Positions 12,560 through 24,726 of a stretch of 62,000 nt of DNA are shown piece after piece. Source of the stretch: Symsagittifera roscoffensis (taxonomy: Eukaryota > Xenacoelomorpha > Acoela > Convolutidae); contig NC_087069.1 in NCBI RefSeq assembly GCF_963678635.1, positions 11,970,530 to 12,032,529 of the forward strand, written 5' to 3'. A program made the position numbers and the translations under genes. The first letter of the stretch is position 1; each line of letters opens with the position of its first letter. Under the pieces are notes generated by a model. It saw only the letters and a program-made list of their open reading frames with translations, ran no database searches and was not told where the DNA came from.

Positions 12560-13218
12560 TTTTTAGCTAGCTTTTGATCAGAAATAAGATGAGAAGTAAA
12601 TAATTTTAAATAATCCCTGCTTAATTTAAACCTTTCACAAAGAGTTTCTGACCAGAATATATGATTAAATAAGTATTCCAGCTCTTGCTTTCTGGCCTTG
12701 CTTCTTGTCACTGGACTCGCCCTTTTCTTCGATATGACCGTATCCAGCCGTTAGTTAGGATGCTTTTTTAAATATTTTTAGAATTCCTAAAAAATTTCTG
12801 TAAAGTTCCCTTAAAACTCTCAATTTACAACTCTCATGAAAATTTGGTTCTGTAGTTGTAACCAGAATGGAGTTCCGCACAATCTCTTTTGGAATTTTTT
12901 TGATCTTAAACGACGCGCGTTTATTTTGGTCAGGATTTTATAGATAGTCGTTTTTATGAAATCTGACTTTCCGTTTCTAAGCCCGGCACAGTGAAATTGT
13001 TAAGTCATCAAGGTTTTGTTTCAAGCAATTGAAAAGAGTGTTGCTTTTTTTCTAAAATTGTTTCACGTATGTTTTAATTGATGGTTTCCATGGACCGAAT
13101 TTTGTGCATACACTGCCTCTTGAGTGTTTGTATGAATGATTTTAATTTTTCCTTGCCTTTGATAAATCTTGTTCGAAAATTGTCGCTATCAAGCTTGATG
13201 CCTAGACTGCTTCGTTTA
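12560..13218. other. No gene seen
   Basis: AT-rich sequence with only short minus-strand frames (12505-12711 and 13074-13262). These have no recognisable motif, and one runs through the SINE head. The copy 2 equivalent is 23086-23744. Confidence 0.5.
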
Positions 13219-13790
13219 GTACGCGCAAAGAGTTTCCAAGGATAATAATTGATTATAATCAATTTTTGTGGTCAAGAATGTTGCCATTATAATCGATTGC
13301 AATGACAATTTGGGACCAGACAATCAATTATAATTCATTATAATCCCATTTTTTTCGAAAATTTCACGTCAATTTTAATCCATTAAAATACATCATATTG
13401 AATATTAATAGATTATAATCTGTAAAAAACTTCAAATTTAATCTTAATTCAGCGAGATTTTGTGCTGTATTTACGATCTAGTCGAATTCTAGAACTACTC
13501 AAATTTACAACGCCTGCTTTATAACACCCTACCATTTTTTCCATTCAAGTTTACCCTTCCCCAGTTTTCCCCCGTGTTTACCCCGCCCCTTAATTTACCC
13601 AAAACAACCCCAACCCCATCCCCAACCCCCCCCCCCGTTTACCCCCTTCACAGTTTAAAACTTCACCCACAGCTTAAACCCCCTCCCCAGTTAACTTAGC
13701 CCAGTAAGTCCCCCTGTTTTTCCCCTCAGTTAAGCCCCCCAATTACAACCACCCCCTGTTTACAGCCCCCCTGATTACTCCTCCCATCAA
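13219..13790. repeat. ATTATAATC / C-rich element fragment, copy 1
   Basis: It opens with a decayed version of the terminal sequence of the element at 36172-36991 (AGTTTCCAAGGATAATAATT here against AGTTCCATGGATAATAATCG there). ATTATAATC-like words follow up to about 13440, then a C-rich tract (13510-13790) with many GTTTACCCC and CCCCAG words. The same order, with a related G-rich tract, is seen in the 36-kb element. No matching right terminus was found, so this copy is probably truncated. Confidence 0.6.
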
Positions 13791-13799
13791 CCTCCTCCC

Positions 13800-13985
13800 C
13801 CTCCCAGTGTGGGCGATTTGGGGTTGGGGGTTTGGAGATTGGGTGTAGCTTGAATAGGTGACGAGATGGGGGTGGGGAGTAAACGTGTTCGAATGGTGTT
13901 ATATGGGTGGCAAGTGGAGAAAGTAAGATTGGTAGGTTTAAGTACAGGGAAATGAGAGAGGGGCGGCGAGGGTTGGCGATAGCCC
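13800..13985. repeat. G-run repeat, family member 2 (copy 1)
   Basis: This is a diverged relative of 11790-11930, in the same orientation. The shared order of words is listed under that entry. Its opening also contains a GGGGTTGGGGG run. Confidence 0.7.
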
Positions 13986-14203
13986 TTAGCCATGTGTTTT
14001 AGATAAATTAGTGAGTATTTGTTTCATTAGTTTAATGTTAAGGTCACAATGCGCCCGTAACATTTCGTACAGAGCTACTCGTACAAATCTTACTGAGTTC
14101 TTCTGGACTTTGCTAGTTTTTCTTGCACCATTTCCATCCAATATTTCGAGATAATTTCTTCTCAAATCATAGATTGTTTTTGTGACGAAGAATCAGATGT
14201 CTC

Positions 14204-14612
14204 CTACATGCAAACTATTCGTTTGTAGATGTATGACCAGCGCTCTGTAAATTTACAAGGAGCTACGGCTGCGCGTTCCAACAGTTGGCTGGATCTATTC
14301 GAACCCCAAAACGAAATTTAACACGTTTCTACTGCATTCTGTGGCATCCATGTTTGATCGATATTTGAGCCGTTCTCTGTCACAAACATGTTTTCTGACT
14401 CCTAAATCCCGGTTCTCATTGTCTTAACAGAATGGTCTGATATCATATCGACCCTGGTGATGTTTTTCGTTTTGATTGTTCCATTCTTCTGAGGTTGAGT
14501 CGCCATGAAAAATATGTCCGCTGCCGCATCGCTTTGTTCATTTTTATTGTGCTCGTCGGATACCTCCTTTGTTTTTTTTTTGTTATGACTCATATCTTTA
14601 CCCTCACGGTTT
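14204..14612 (-). pseudogene. 3' fragment of a broken gene, truncated by the duplication
   Basis: The minus strand reads a hydrophilic coding-like stretch (ending at a TAG at 14402-14404) that includes REGKDMSHNKKKTKEVSDEH. The same frame then continues past that stop into a second stretch. It is the 3' part of the relic at 24727-25437. The duplication cut it at about 14612, so its upstream part is missing here. The T-run near 14571 has 10 T and keeps the frame open, whereas copy 2 has 9. Confidence 0.5.
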
Positions 14613-17600
14613 TGAGTTTGTTTATACAAAGATAAACAAACCCATACAGGCGTCAGCCCGAAATTGAGAGTTGGAAAAATGATACAAACTTAGACACTTA
14701 CATACCCGCATACTTCATATATAAATAAACATTCCTTTTTTCACACTATATATGAAATACCTAGTGAGAATTATTTGAAAATCTGAAACAAAAAAATAAA
14801 TGATTTTAGTTATTCGCTTTATTACTAATTAAAATTGCTCGTATTAGATTTGTTAGGTTAAGAAATGAATGATAAGTTTTGTAAAACCATATCACACACT
14901 ATATGTCTATGTAGGCATAGAAATACCTTTTAATGTAGTATCTGATAAATTTTTAGTATGTGGTGAACTATTCAGAAATCAAGAGCAGCAAAAAAATATG
15001 GGATGAATTGTTTTTCTACTTGAAGTGGCACTTCTGATGACATAGTTTTGATCACATAAGTGAATTTATACATACGAATCATTATATACAAATGAATGCA
15101 ACCACAAACATACAAAGTAGACGTTAATCGTGCTTATTTTACAATTAAAAACGGATTACAATGCCTATCTACACGAACTAATTTTACGTGTTCAAACCTG
15201 ATTGATAATCTGTACCCACTTAGCATCTGGTAAAACAATCTAGAATAATGAAGATAAATAAAAAGAAGAATTTAGGTTGATTTTCCAACCGAATTTTTTT
15301 CCAATAACAATTATTTATCCTAAATTGATTCGAAAACTTTTAAGAACAACATGCTTGTACATCTTTTCTGATATAACATTTCCAATACAAGCAAACCGTA
15401 TAGCATTTAAATATTGAGAGCATGCAATGCACAATTTACGCATAATTATATTATTTTGCAGTATCTGGTTGAACATAGTACAGATAAAACACCTAGTAAA
15501 ATGTTCTAGAATTTCTTCACTAATCTGGAAATAAAGCTACATTGAGTTTGATTTTTGGCTTTATTTTTAGCTATTGTTACACTTCTGAACATATATACAT
15601 AAAAATTAACGATTACACATACCGATAAACACGCGTAAAAAATCAAACACGGTTATATATACATAAATTCTAGTTTATTTGAGCCATTCGCTTATCAGCC
15701 AGTGATAGATCATACACAGCGAGGCCAAATTGGATACGTCTTCCAGCAGATAAGCAAAATCCGGTAAGACTGAAATGTAAACGGTTTCTTTTTGAAAATC
15801 TTTCTGGTTGTGGACTGACATCTATACCCAATCATAAATCTCAATCGAACATGGGGAAACCTATATGTTTATTTCAGATTAGCCGCTGAATACAAGATAT
15901 GAATGTGAGCCCAAAACAATGCTGTGTTTTTTCTTGCCCAAAACTGTTCAATTTGAAGAAGAGAAAAAGAGTCGATAAAATTACTATCAAAAGTTAGAAA
16001 AGATGTGCTCTTGATTATACAAAACAAAGTCTTTATCAGCTATTTCATTTCCAACTCATGATAAAACTTGTTCTATTTTTGCGGCATAAACAACGCCTCT
16101 GCAGGCGTGTGCTTTCATCATTTGATTCATAATTTTACCCGTTTCAATTCACTTTTTGCTCTCCGTTACCGCAAAACTTTATAAAACTTTATGTGTAAGT
16201 TTTGACTGATTCCGCTCAAGAACGTACAGTTTTTGACAAGACTGCTCACGGAGATTATCTTTCCTTATTAGACAACAATTAAATTCAAATAATGATAATT
16301 GGATCACACTTAATCACATATTTTCCATTAATGTTATCTAAGTCCATTTTTATCTTTTGAAAATAAGGTTTAAAAGGCCATCCAAAAAGATTAATTTTTG
16401 ATCATCGGAGTTTATATCATCGATTCAGCGCAAATAGCCAAAGTTAAGCTAATCAAAGATCTAGATTTACTCATCTCCTTATTCTTCTTTCGTAGAGCAT
16501 TCTTTTTTCGTAGAGTCAAATTGGATCTTCCCAGGAAGTCGAGAGGCCCAAATCGGCCTGGAAATTGAGCCACCAGCTTCACCTTGTTACTCTCGTTGCA
16601 GAAATCAGTCTAACAAAGAGCCCTTGGAGCAGTCAGCAGACAACCGATATTAGCCAAATGTAAACGCCAGTTGCTCGCAAAATACGAGAAAAAGGATCGG
16701 AACGCATCAATCTCTGTAATACGTGGCGTCAATTGAAAAGTTTTCAGTCTGTTTTGGGCTGTTTTTTCAAATAAATAAGTTGAATTTATTATTGTTTAGC
16801 TGTTTGTTTTGTATTCTAATTTAAATAAAACAACAAGAACAATTTTTTTCCTCCTAGTTCTTTAAGATTAAAATCATGTCCAAAAAACAGTCGTGTCCAA
16901 AAGTCTTTTAGAATCATGTCCAAAAAACAGTCGTTCTAGAAAATTCAAATTCGCAAAACAAGATTGGGTTATTTTTTTTGCACAAATTTAAATTTTTTTG
17001 AAAGTTTCCTTTAATACTGAAAAAATGAGTTGAACATCAGCTTAGAACAACTTTTGTTTTCTCTAAAACATACCTTTTACCGTTAGTTTTATCATAGTTA
17101 AAAGACTATTTTCTACGATACCATAACTCAAACGATCGATATTGCATAAATACGGCGGAAAAAGATGAAAAAAAGAACAGTTGAACCTGTGTTAAATAGC
17201 TTTTTCAGAACTAAATACATTTTTTTGATCAACAAAATTTTTGATGGTTTAGCGAGAAAACAACATAATGTGCAACTCTAGTCAATGTAACTTGGTCAAC
17301 GGCTAAACCTGCAGCCTAATAGTCAACTGAAGATATATCAATATACAGAACCAACAAATGAATGAAAAAACCAAATTTTCGAAAAAGATTATAAATCTCA
17401 AAACAATGACTAAAATTTATGGTTTCGAACCAAAATTTCCACTGTCTTAAATTTTCTATACAAAACTAAATAATTATTGAGAGCAATTTTCGATATATCA
17501 AAAAACTCTATTCGGACTGTCGAACGAAAAAATTTCAATAATTTTTTTGAAATTTTTCCGTCCAATGCAAGTTAGTAAGCCTTGGTTTTTTCTTCTGACC

Positions 17601-17803
17601 ACTAAAAATGCTTCTCAAGACTCACTGGTCATATTTGAGTAGAAGTTTGATACCGTTGGAAAATTCGTTTGGGAGATAATCAGACATAGTAAAAAATTGT
17701 TTATCACCACTTCTTATTTTTTTAAAGATGAAAAAAATGCTAAATTGTGTAGATGACTTGGCTGAAAGCTGGCATTTCTTTGTAAATCTCTGCTTGCGAC
17801 GTT

Positions 17804-19532
17804 TGCCTTGTAAAATCAAATTGTGTATGTAGGCTTGACTGTATTTGAATATATTTATACGTAAAACGTAATGATTATATTTTTGTGTGAATATTTCTGT
17901 TGATAAGCAAATGCAAGTAAATATCTTTGTGTATGCGGGAATGTATGCAAGTTGATGTGTTTGTATGTATGAGTACAATTTTTTTCCTTATGCGCTTGTA
18001 AACCAAACCAAAACAATTGTATCTAGAAGAATAACAATAACCCAACTTGATTTTACTAATGTTTCTAGATGTTATTGAAGGTTTGACAAGATACTATATG
18101 GATAGTATTTATGTACGCACATATGATCTGCGTATGTGTGTATTTATGTAAACTGTATGTATCTATGTAAACGTGTACAACTTTTTGCATGTATAAAGGT
18201 AAATAATCATGTTACTTTCATTTGTGTGTATTCTACTATTTGTTATACTTGTGTGTTTTTTCTACTATTTGTTATACTGTATTCTACTATTGGTATTCTA
18301 TTATATGTTATACTAATTATGTGTATTCAATTAATTACTTAGAAGTTATGTAAATTTGTATGTTTTTATGTAAGCTAGAACTCTTGACTGCATGTCCGCT
18401 TGATTGAGTGAATGAATACAAGCAAATATTTGGTATCAATGTATATTTTAGGCAAGTACTTATGCATATTCGTATATGAGTATGAAAGGCACGTTTATTT
18501 GATTGTATGTAGAGACGTATGAATGCCAGTCTGTAATGCGTGATTCTTTTTGTCTGAATGTTTGTATATATTTGTCTTGAAAGTGTGAAGTGAATGTAAG
18601 TTGGTTTGTGTGTTTTTATGTGGTTGTATTTTAAAGGTCAGCAGAACTAAGAAGTAAAATCTATGCATGTGCATAAGCAAAACTTTTCGTATAACTGATT
18701 GCAGGTTTAAAAGTATGTAAGCAAGTGTGTAAAACTTATGTATGTATGGCCGTTTATTTCCATTCCTCCTATGTATAAGATTATGTACATTTGTATTCAT
18801 ACCTTTATGTACGACTTCATTTTGAATGTTTGTATGTACGGAAGTATTTATGCATATATGTATGTAATTTTGTACGTATGGTTGTATGAATGTCTCTAAG
18901 TAACTTTAAATTTGTATGTATATAGGTAAGTACGTTTTTTTCATATGTATGTATACATGTATGTATGTATGTATGTATGTATGTATGTATGTATGTATGT
19001 ATGTATGTTTGTATGTATGTATGTATGAATGTATCTATGTATGTATGTATGTATGTATGTATGTATGTATGTATGTATGTATGTATATATGTATGTATGT
19101 ATGTGTTTATGTAAGTTTGTGCTTATTTAGACATGTTTGTATGTTTGTTTTCATTAAGTGTGTATGTCATTGTTTTTGTATGTAAGTTTGTATGATTAAA
19201 CTTATGTAACATTTGTATTTTACATAATGTTTTGATTGTACATAATATTTTGGTTGTATGACTGTCTCTAAGTATTTTTTAAATTTGAATGTATATAGGT
19301 AAGTACAATTGTTTGTATGTATTTATACATGTATGTATGTATGTATGTATGTATGTATGTATGTATGTATGTATGTGTTTATGTAAGTTTGTGCTTATTT
19401 AGACATGTTTGTATGCTTGTTTTCAGTAAGTGTGTATGTCATTGTTTTTGCATGTAAGTTTGTATGAATAAACTTATGTAAGTATTTAAATGTGTATGAA
19501 TAAACGTATGTATGTAATAAAATACGTATGAC
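17804..19532. repeat. Decayed TATG microsatellite tract (copy 2)
   Basis: This is the duplicate of the tract at 7260-9010. The pure cores are at about 18945-19105 and 19312-19375. The second core is clearly shorter than its partner at 8764-8857, so it changed length after the block duplicated. Confidence 0.9.
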
Positions 19533-19871
19533 TTTTTTTGTGAGTATGCGTTTAAGATTGCAACTTATGAAAATGTGCTTATGTTTTTTATGTTTACAAG
19601 TATGCAGCTTTATATGTTTGGTGGGGTATGTTTGTTTGAGTATAGTTGTAATCGTTTTTTTTATTTCATATAAAAGTATATATTTAACTCAATCTAAATC
19701 TTCCTTATCTTTCTTCTTAAGTTTCTGGAATATTCTAGAATAATCAACCAGAGTCTATAATGATAGTTTTTTTCATTTTCTTGATTTGCAAAACATTTGA
19801 TAATCTTTTTAAAAAAACATTATCGAAATATTTGATCTTCCAGGTATCCTCATTATGAACAATTGAATTTG

Positions 19872-20153
19872 AAAAAGTGGCATATGCTGCATTGATAATT
19901 TCAATTTATCTGCAGTCATTGATTATGAAAAATGTTTTGAAATTGTAACAGGAAAGATCAACTTTCAAGTTTTCACAAAAACTTGTCGATGGAAGCATCA
20001 AACAACAAGTCCAATTGGAGGCAGCATGGTGTCCCAAGTTTTTGATGAACTGTTGCTCATAGAGATAAAAACTACGATAAAAAAATTATTAGAAAAAATT
20101 TATGGTTTATTGAGGAAAATCATTGATCGTGCAGACGAACTTGATCGATAGAA
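19872..20153 (+). pseudogene. Reverse-transcriptase relic, copy 2
   Basis: This is the duplicate of the relic at 9350-9631, with the same DYEKCFE motif. It has a G-to-C change near 20003 inside the same open stretch. It adds no independent evidence because it arose with the 10.5-kb duplication. Confidence 0.45.
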
Positions 20154-21308
20154 GAATGGTTGAAAATGACATGCGGCTGGTAGAGCTGAAGACGGTAAGC
20201 GAACAAATTCTAAGTGACAGGTACTGTAGATTCGAAGAATGATTGATCAATCTCTGAAAACCACAAATTTTCGAAGGTTTTCATTTGAAAAATCATAATT
20301 TTAAATCAACCTTATAAACCCACAGAAGTGAAGCATTTGTGTAATCAGATGAACAGTCAGTACATTTTTTTTAATTCAAGATTTATTTACTTGATAGAAA
20401 TTCTTATGAATTAGCTCAAAATGCTCACGCCTTTTGTCTTTGAAATAAAGAGCAAGTCTTTCTGCATTGAGGCTCGAAATTTTAGTTCCTCAAATTAAAA
20501 ATGTCCAACAAACTTATTTTGGCAAGTTAAACATATCTTTGTTAGTCGTTCCAGCTTACGATAACACAACATAATTGACATTTATCGAAATGCATTGAAA
20601 CTACAAAATGGCACTTTCAAGTTTTCGGAAACTGCTGTAGCCAATTTGGTATGAAACCATTGCTTAGTGTGAAACAGCTATCGTCCTGACGGAATCCGAA
20701 GATTCAGGTAGAGTGTTGATGATAAGGCTTGATTTTTTTTCATACAATTTCAAACAACTAAGGGTTTTTCGAAGACAAGTCTTGTTAATAGAGAAGACAA
20801 ATATCGGTGCAAAAATGAGAAGAAATATCATGATGCGATCTGTTTTGATCCTGCTAGTGATCAGAACGTGAATGTGAAAGCTTGGATCACCTCAGACATA
20901 TATTGAAAGAAAGGTTGATCTCTGAATAACACAATTAGTTGTAGATGAGTAATCAAATATTTTGGTCAAAAAGCCACCGTATTTTGAGAGGCAATAACGT
21001 AATCATGAAAATATTCAAACGATCAGATTTATATTAAAAAAACTCAAAATTTAATTTGTTGAGCTGAGGGTTAATCAATGATATTAACTGATAGCGCTTC
21101 AAACTTTTGAATAGAAAGCTCTTGCTAAAACCAAACTGAACCTAATTAGAAGATACTGAGAACAGTTGACGAGATTGTAGTATCAAAACAAAAATTATTT
21201 ATTTGCGTATTCTTTTAATGGAAAAATCAAAAAATTTGATGCTCAAATTATAACTCCAAATTCATATCAAGTTTTGAGTCTGTATCCATAACTTGTCATA
21301 GCTTGTGT

Positions 21309-21733
21309 TCAGTCTTTCCCGATTGAATTTGCTCTAATTTGAATATCTGCTTTCCTTAAAAGTCGCAAATAAGTTTTCACCTGCTTTAATCGATGGTCAC
21401 TTTGTTCTGTCGTATATATTGGCACACAAATAACAGTTTTCTCCCATGTTTCTAGGTCCGCTTTGATGAATATTTTCAAAACTTTGGTTAGCACAATTAA
21501 GTTAATTGGAAATACTGAACGTTTTCTCGAAGAATCGAAAATTGTTTCCTTTTTATCACAAAAAGTGGTATATGCAAATTTTAGAAATGGCTGCAGCAAA
21601 ATTAATGGGCACTTTTGGCTATCATCAGTGTTCTCGTTTTGCAAGATCTTTAGCCACTTCAACTTATTAGCTCTTTCAATCTTTCTATAAAATCAAAGCT
21701 TTTGTCATAGATTTCAGACGTTTTTTCAGTCTC
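21309..21733 (-). pseudogene. Broken gene of unknown function, copy 2
   Basis: This is the duplicate of 10787-11210. It carries an extra base near 21663 (CAACTTATT against CAATTATT), which shifts the upstream frame. The 117-codon frame stays open with two changed residues (VFPINL for VIPINF). The accumulation of indels fits a pseudogene without selection. Confidence 0.5.
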
Positions 21734-22123
21734 CTGTAGACACGGAAAATAGAAATGTCGAAATTTTCAAGCCAATTTCATTATTTTAGAGTTTTCAGTG
21801 TTTCGTAATTTCTCTTTGTGTTTTACCTACATTTGACTTAGAGTAATTTTTCATTCTTATTTCCCAAAATGGAGGTGGCGGCCGCCGCACTTGACGAATT
21901 TTCCTTTCTTCGAGATTGAGCAATAAAACATGCATTGTCGAAGGAAATCGTTCACCGCAGCCAACAGTTAAATTACGCTGCCAAAATCTTGTGCATTCCT
22001 ATTTACCATATAGTTTGGTTGCATATAATAGGTATATAACGTCATTTTACATGTAAGCAAGCCAATAACCCCAAACTTTAGAAGGGAAAACATGCACCAA
22101 CCAAAATTTAATTCCATTCCCGT

Positions 22124-22461
22124 TTCCATAAAGTGGCTGGAAAATTACCAATTTTAACCCCCCTTAAAACATGCGTGCCCGAAAAAGTAGGGGCTTTAAC
22201 CCCTTTGGGGGTTAAAAGTGGTAAGTACAACGGCACACCGAATTTTGGGGGGGGGGGCTAAAAGTGGTCATTTTCCTAGCCACTTTTACTATACTACTTC
22301 TGGTGTTGCGGATTTGGGTGTTGGGGCTACGTGAAATAGGTGGCGAGATGGGGGGAGCGAGTAAACGTGCGTAAAGGGGGATAAAATGGTAGTGACATGT
22401 GCAGGAATTAAGATTGGTAGGCATAACAATGAGGCAAATGAGCGAGGGGCGAGGATAATCC
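22124..22461. repeat. G-run repeat, family member 1 (copy 2)
   Basis: This is the duplicate of 11600-11935. The G tract near 22244 is longer than in copy 1, which changes every overlapping reading frame and argues against coding function. Confidence 0.7.
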
Positions 22462-23013
22462 AAATAAAAAAATAACCGACCTTAATGATATGGTGGTGAC
22501 TTTTACAAAAAAAATGCGACTGGTCGTCCTTTAGCGCTAGCTTATTACTCAATTACCTATAAATCGCGGCATAAATCGTGGTCCTTTGCGGTATTTGTGC
22601 CGGTTACTCAATGCCATCCTTACTTTGTGCCCTTTTTGTGTTTTTGCTGTCTTAACTCTGTCTGCGGTATTCGTCTCGCCAGCGGTCAGCGACGAACTTT
22701 TGTTTGCGTTTAAGGTGGATTTCTCGGTAGCTGTGATTTTGCATATTTAGGAGTTGATGATGCTGTTTGACTAACCGTACCCAGCGAAGGCTGTTTTTCT
22801 AGGTAGAAACATTATATAGATTACCTGGTCAATTTTTTTCATATTCTCTGTACAGAAACCATCTATATCTTTCTTTGTTGAGATAAACAATTTCTGGAAA
22901 AAAAAATAACCCGATATCAGTTCACAGCTCAACTGCAACGAGAAAAACATGCTTCGAGTCTTAGAACAAGTGTTACATTGAATTAGGTGGCTAAAATTAT
23001 CGTACGTTATCAG

Positions 23014-23079
23014 GTCATGCGGCCTAGCGCTTAGAACATCCGCCTGGAAAACCGCAGGTCTGGAATGCAAGCCCCATCC
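23014..23079 (+). repeat. tRNA-derived SINE head or tRNA pseudogene, copy 2
   Basis: This is the duplicate of 12488-12553 with no visible difference in the tRNA-like part. Confidence 0.55.
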
Positions 23080-23744
23080 GGAGACTTTTTAGCTAGCTTT
23101 TGATCAGAAATAAGATGAGAAGTAAATAATTTTAAATAATCCCTGCTTAATTTAAACCTTTCACAAAGAGTTTCTGACCAGAATATATGATTAAATAAGT
23201 ATTCCAGCTCTTGCTTTCTGGCCTTGCTTCTTGTCACTGGACTCGCCCTTTTCTTCGATATGACCGTATCCAGCCGTTAGTTAGGATGCTTTTTTAAATA
23301 TTTTTAGAATTCCTAAAAAATTTCTGTAAAGTTCCCTTAAAACTCTCAATTTACAACTCTCATGAAAATTTGGTTCTGTAGTTGTAACCAGAATGGAGTT
23401 CCGCACAATCTCTTTTGGAATTTTTTTGATCTTAAACGACGCGCGTTTATTTTGGTCAGGATTTTATAGATAGTCGTTTTTATGAAATCTGACTTTCCGT
23501 TTCTAAGCCCGGCACAGTGAAATTGTTAAGTCATCAAGGTTTTGTTTCAAGCAATTGAAAAGAGTGTTGCTTTTTTTCTAAAATTGTTTCACGTATGTTT
23601 TAATTGATGGTTTCCATGGACCGAATTTTGTGCATACACTGCCTCTTGAGTGTTTGTATGAATGATTTTAATTTTTCCTTGCCTTTGATAAATCTTGTTC
23701 GAAAATTGTCGCTATCAAGCTTGATGCCTAGACTGCTTCGTTTA

Positions 23745-24313
23745 GTACGCGCAAAGAGTTTCCAAGGATAATAATTGATTATAATCAATTTTTGTGGTCA
23801 AGAATGTTGCCATTATAATCGATTGTAATGACAATTTGGGACCAGACAATCAATTATAATTCATTATAATCCCATTTTTTTCGAAAATTTCACGTCAATT
23901 TTAATCCATTAAAATACATCATATTGAATATTAATAGATTATAATCTGTAAAAAACTTCAAATTTAATCTTAATTCAGCGAGATTTTGTGCTGTATTTAC
24001 GATCTAGTCGAATTCTAGAACTACTCAAATTTACAACGCCTGCTTTATAACACCCTACCATTTTTTCCATTCAAGTTTACCCTTCCCCAGTTTTCCCCCG
24101 TGTTTACCCCGCCCCTTAATTTACCCAAAACAACCCCAACCCCATCCCCAACCCCCCCCGTTTACCCCCTTCACAGTTTAAAACTTCACCCACAGCTTAA
24201 ACCCCCTCCCCAGTTAACTTAGCCCAGTAAGTCCCCCTGTTTTTCCCCTCAGTTAAGCCCCCCAATTACAACCACCCCCTGTTTACAGCCCCCCTGATTA
24301 CTCCTCCCATCAA
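23745..24313. repeat. ATTATAATC / C-rich element fragment, copy 2
   Basis: This is the duplicate of 13219-13790. The C-run near 24150 is shorter than in copy 1 (near 13630). Confidence 0.6.
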
Positions 24314-24322
24314 CCTCCTCCC

Positions 24323-24508
24323 CCTCCCAGTGTGGGCGATTTGGGGTTGGGGGTTTGGAGATTGGGTGTAGCTTGAATAGGTGACGAGATGGGGGTGGGG
24401 AGTAAACGTGTTCGAATGGTGTTATATGGGTGGCAAGTGGAGAAAGTAAGATTGGTAGGTTTAAGTACAGGGAAATGAGAGAGGGGCGGCGAGGGTTGGC
24501 GATAGCCC
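24323..24508. repeat. G-run repeat, family member 2 (copy 2)
   Basis: This is the duplicate of 13800-13985. Confidence 0.7.
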
Positions 24509-24726
24509 TTAGCCATGTGTTTTAGATAAATTAGTGAGTATTTGTTTCATTAGTTTAATGTTAAGGTCACAATGCGCCCGTAACATTTCGTACAGAGCTA
24601 CTCGTACAAATCTTACTGAGTTCTTCTGGACTTTGCTAGTTTTTCTTGCACCATTTCCATCCAATATTTCGAGATAATTTCTTCTCAAATCATAGATTGT
24701 TTTTGTGACGAAGAATCAGACGTCTC

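Larger units (their letters stand above)
4069..14613 (+). repeat. 10.5-kb direct repeat, copy 1
   Basis: This block recurs in the same orientation immediately downstream. The offset is 10,522-10,544 bases and varies only through small indels and microsatellite length. It begins inside the right arm of the palindrome, about 650 bases from the centre, at TTTTGAGTTTG, and ends in CCCTCACGGTTTT. It contains the palindrome-arm segment (4069-7082), a TATG tract, a reverse-transcriptase relic, a minus-strand pseudogene, G-run repeats, a SINE head, a C-rich element and the end of another broken gene. Confidence 0.95.

Noticed and set aside
13510-13790. Internal telomere tract (GTTTACCCC-like words)
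   Set aside because: The words are irregular, mixed with CCCCAG and other variants, and lie inside a recognisable mobile-element relative.
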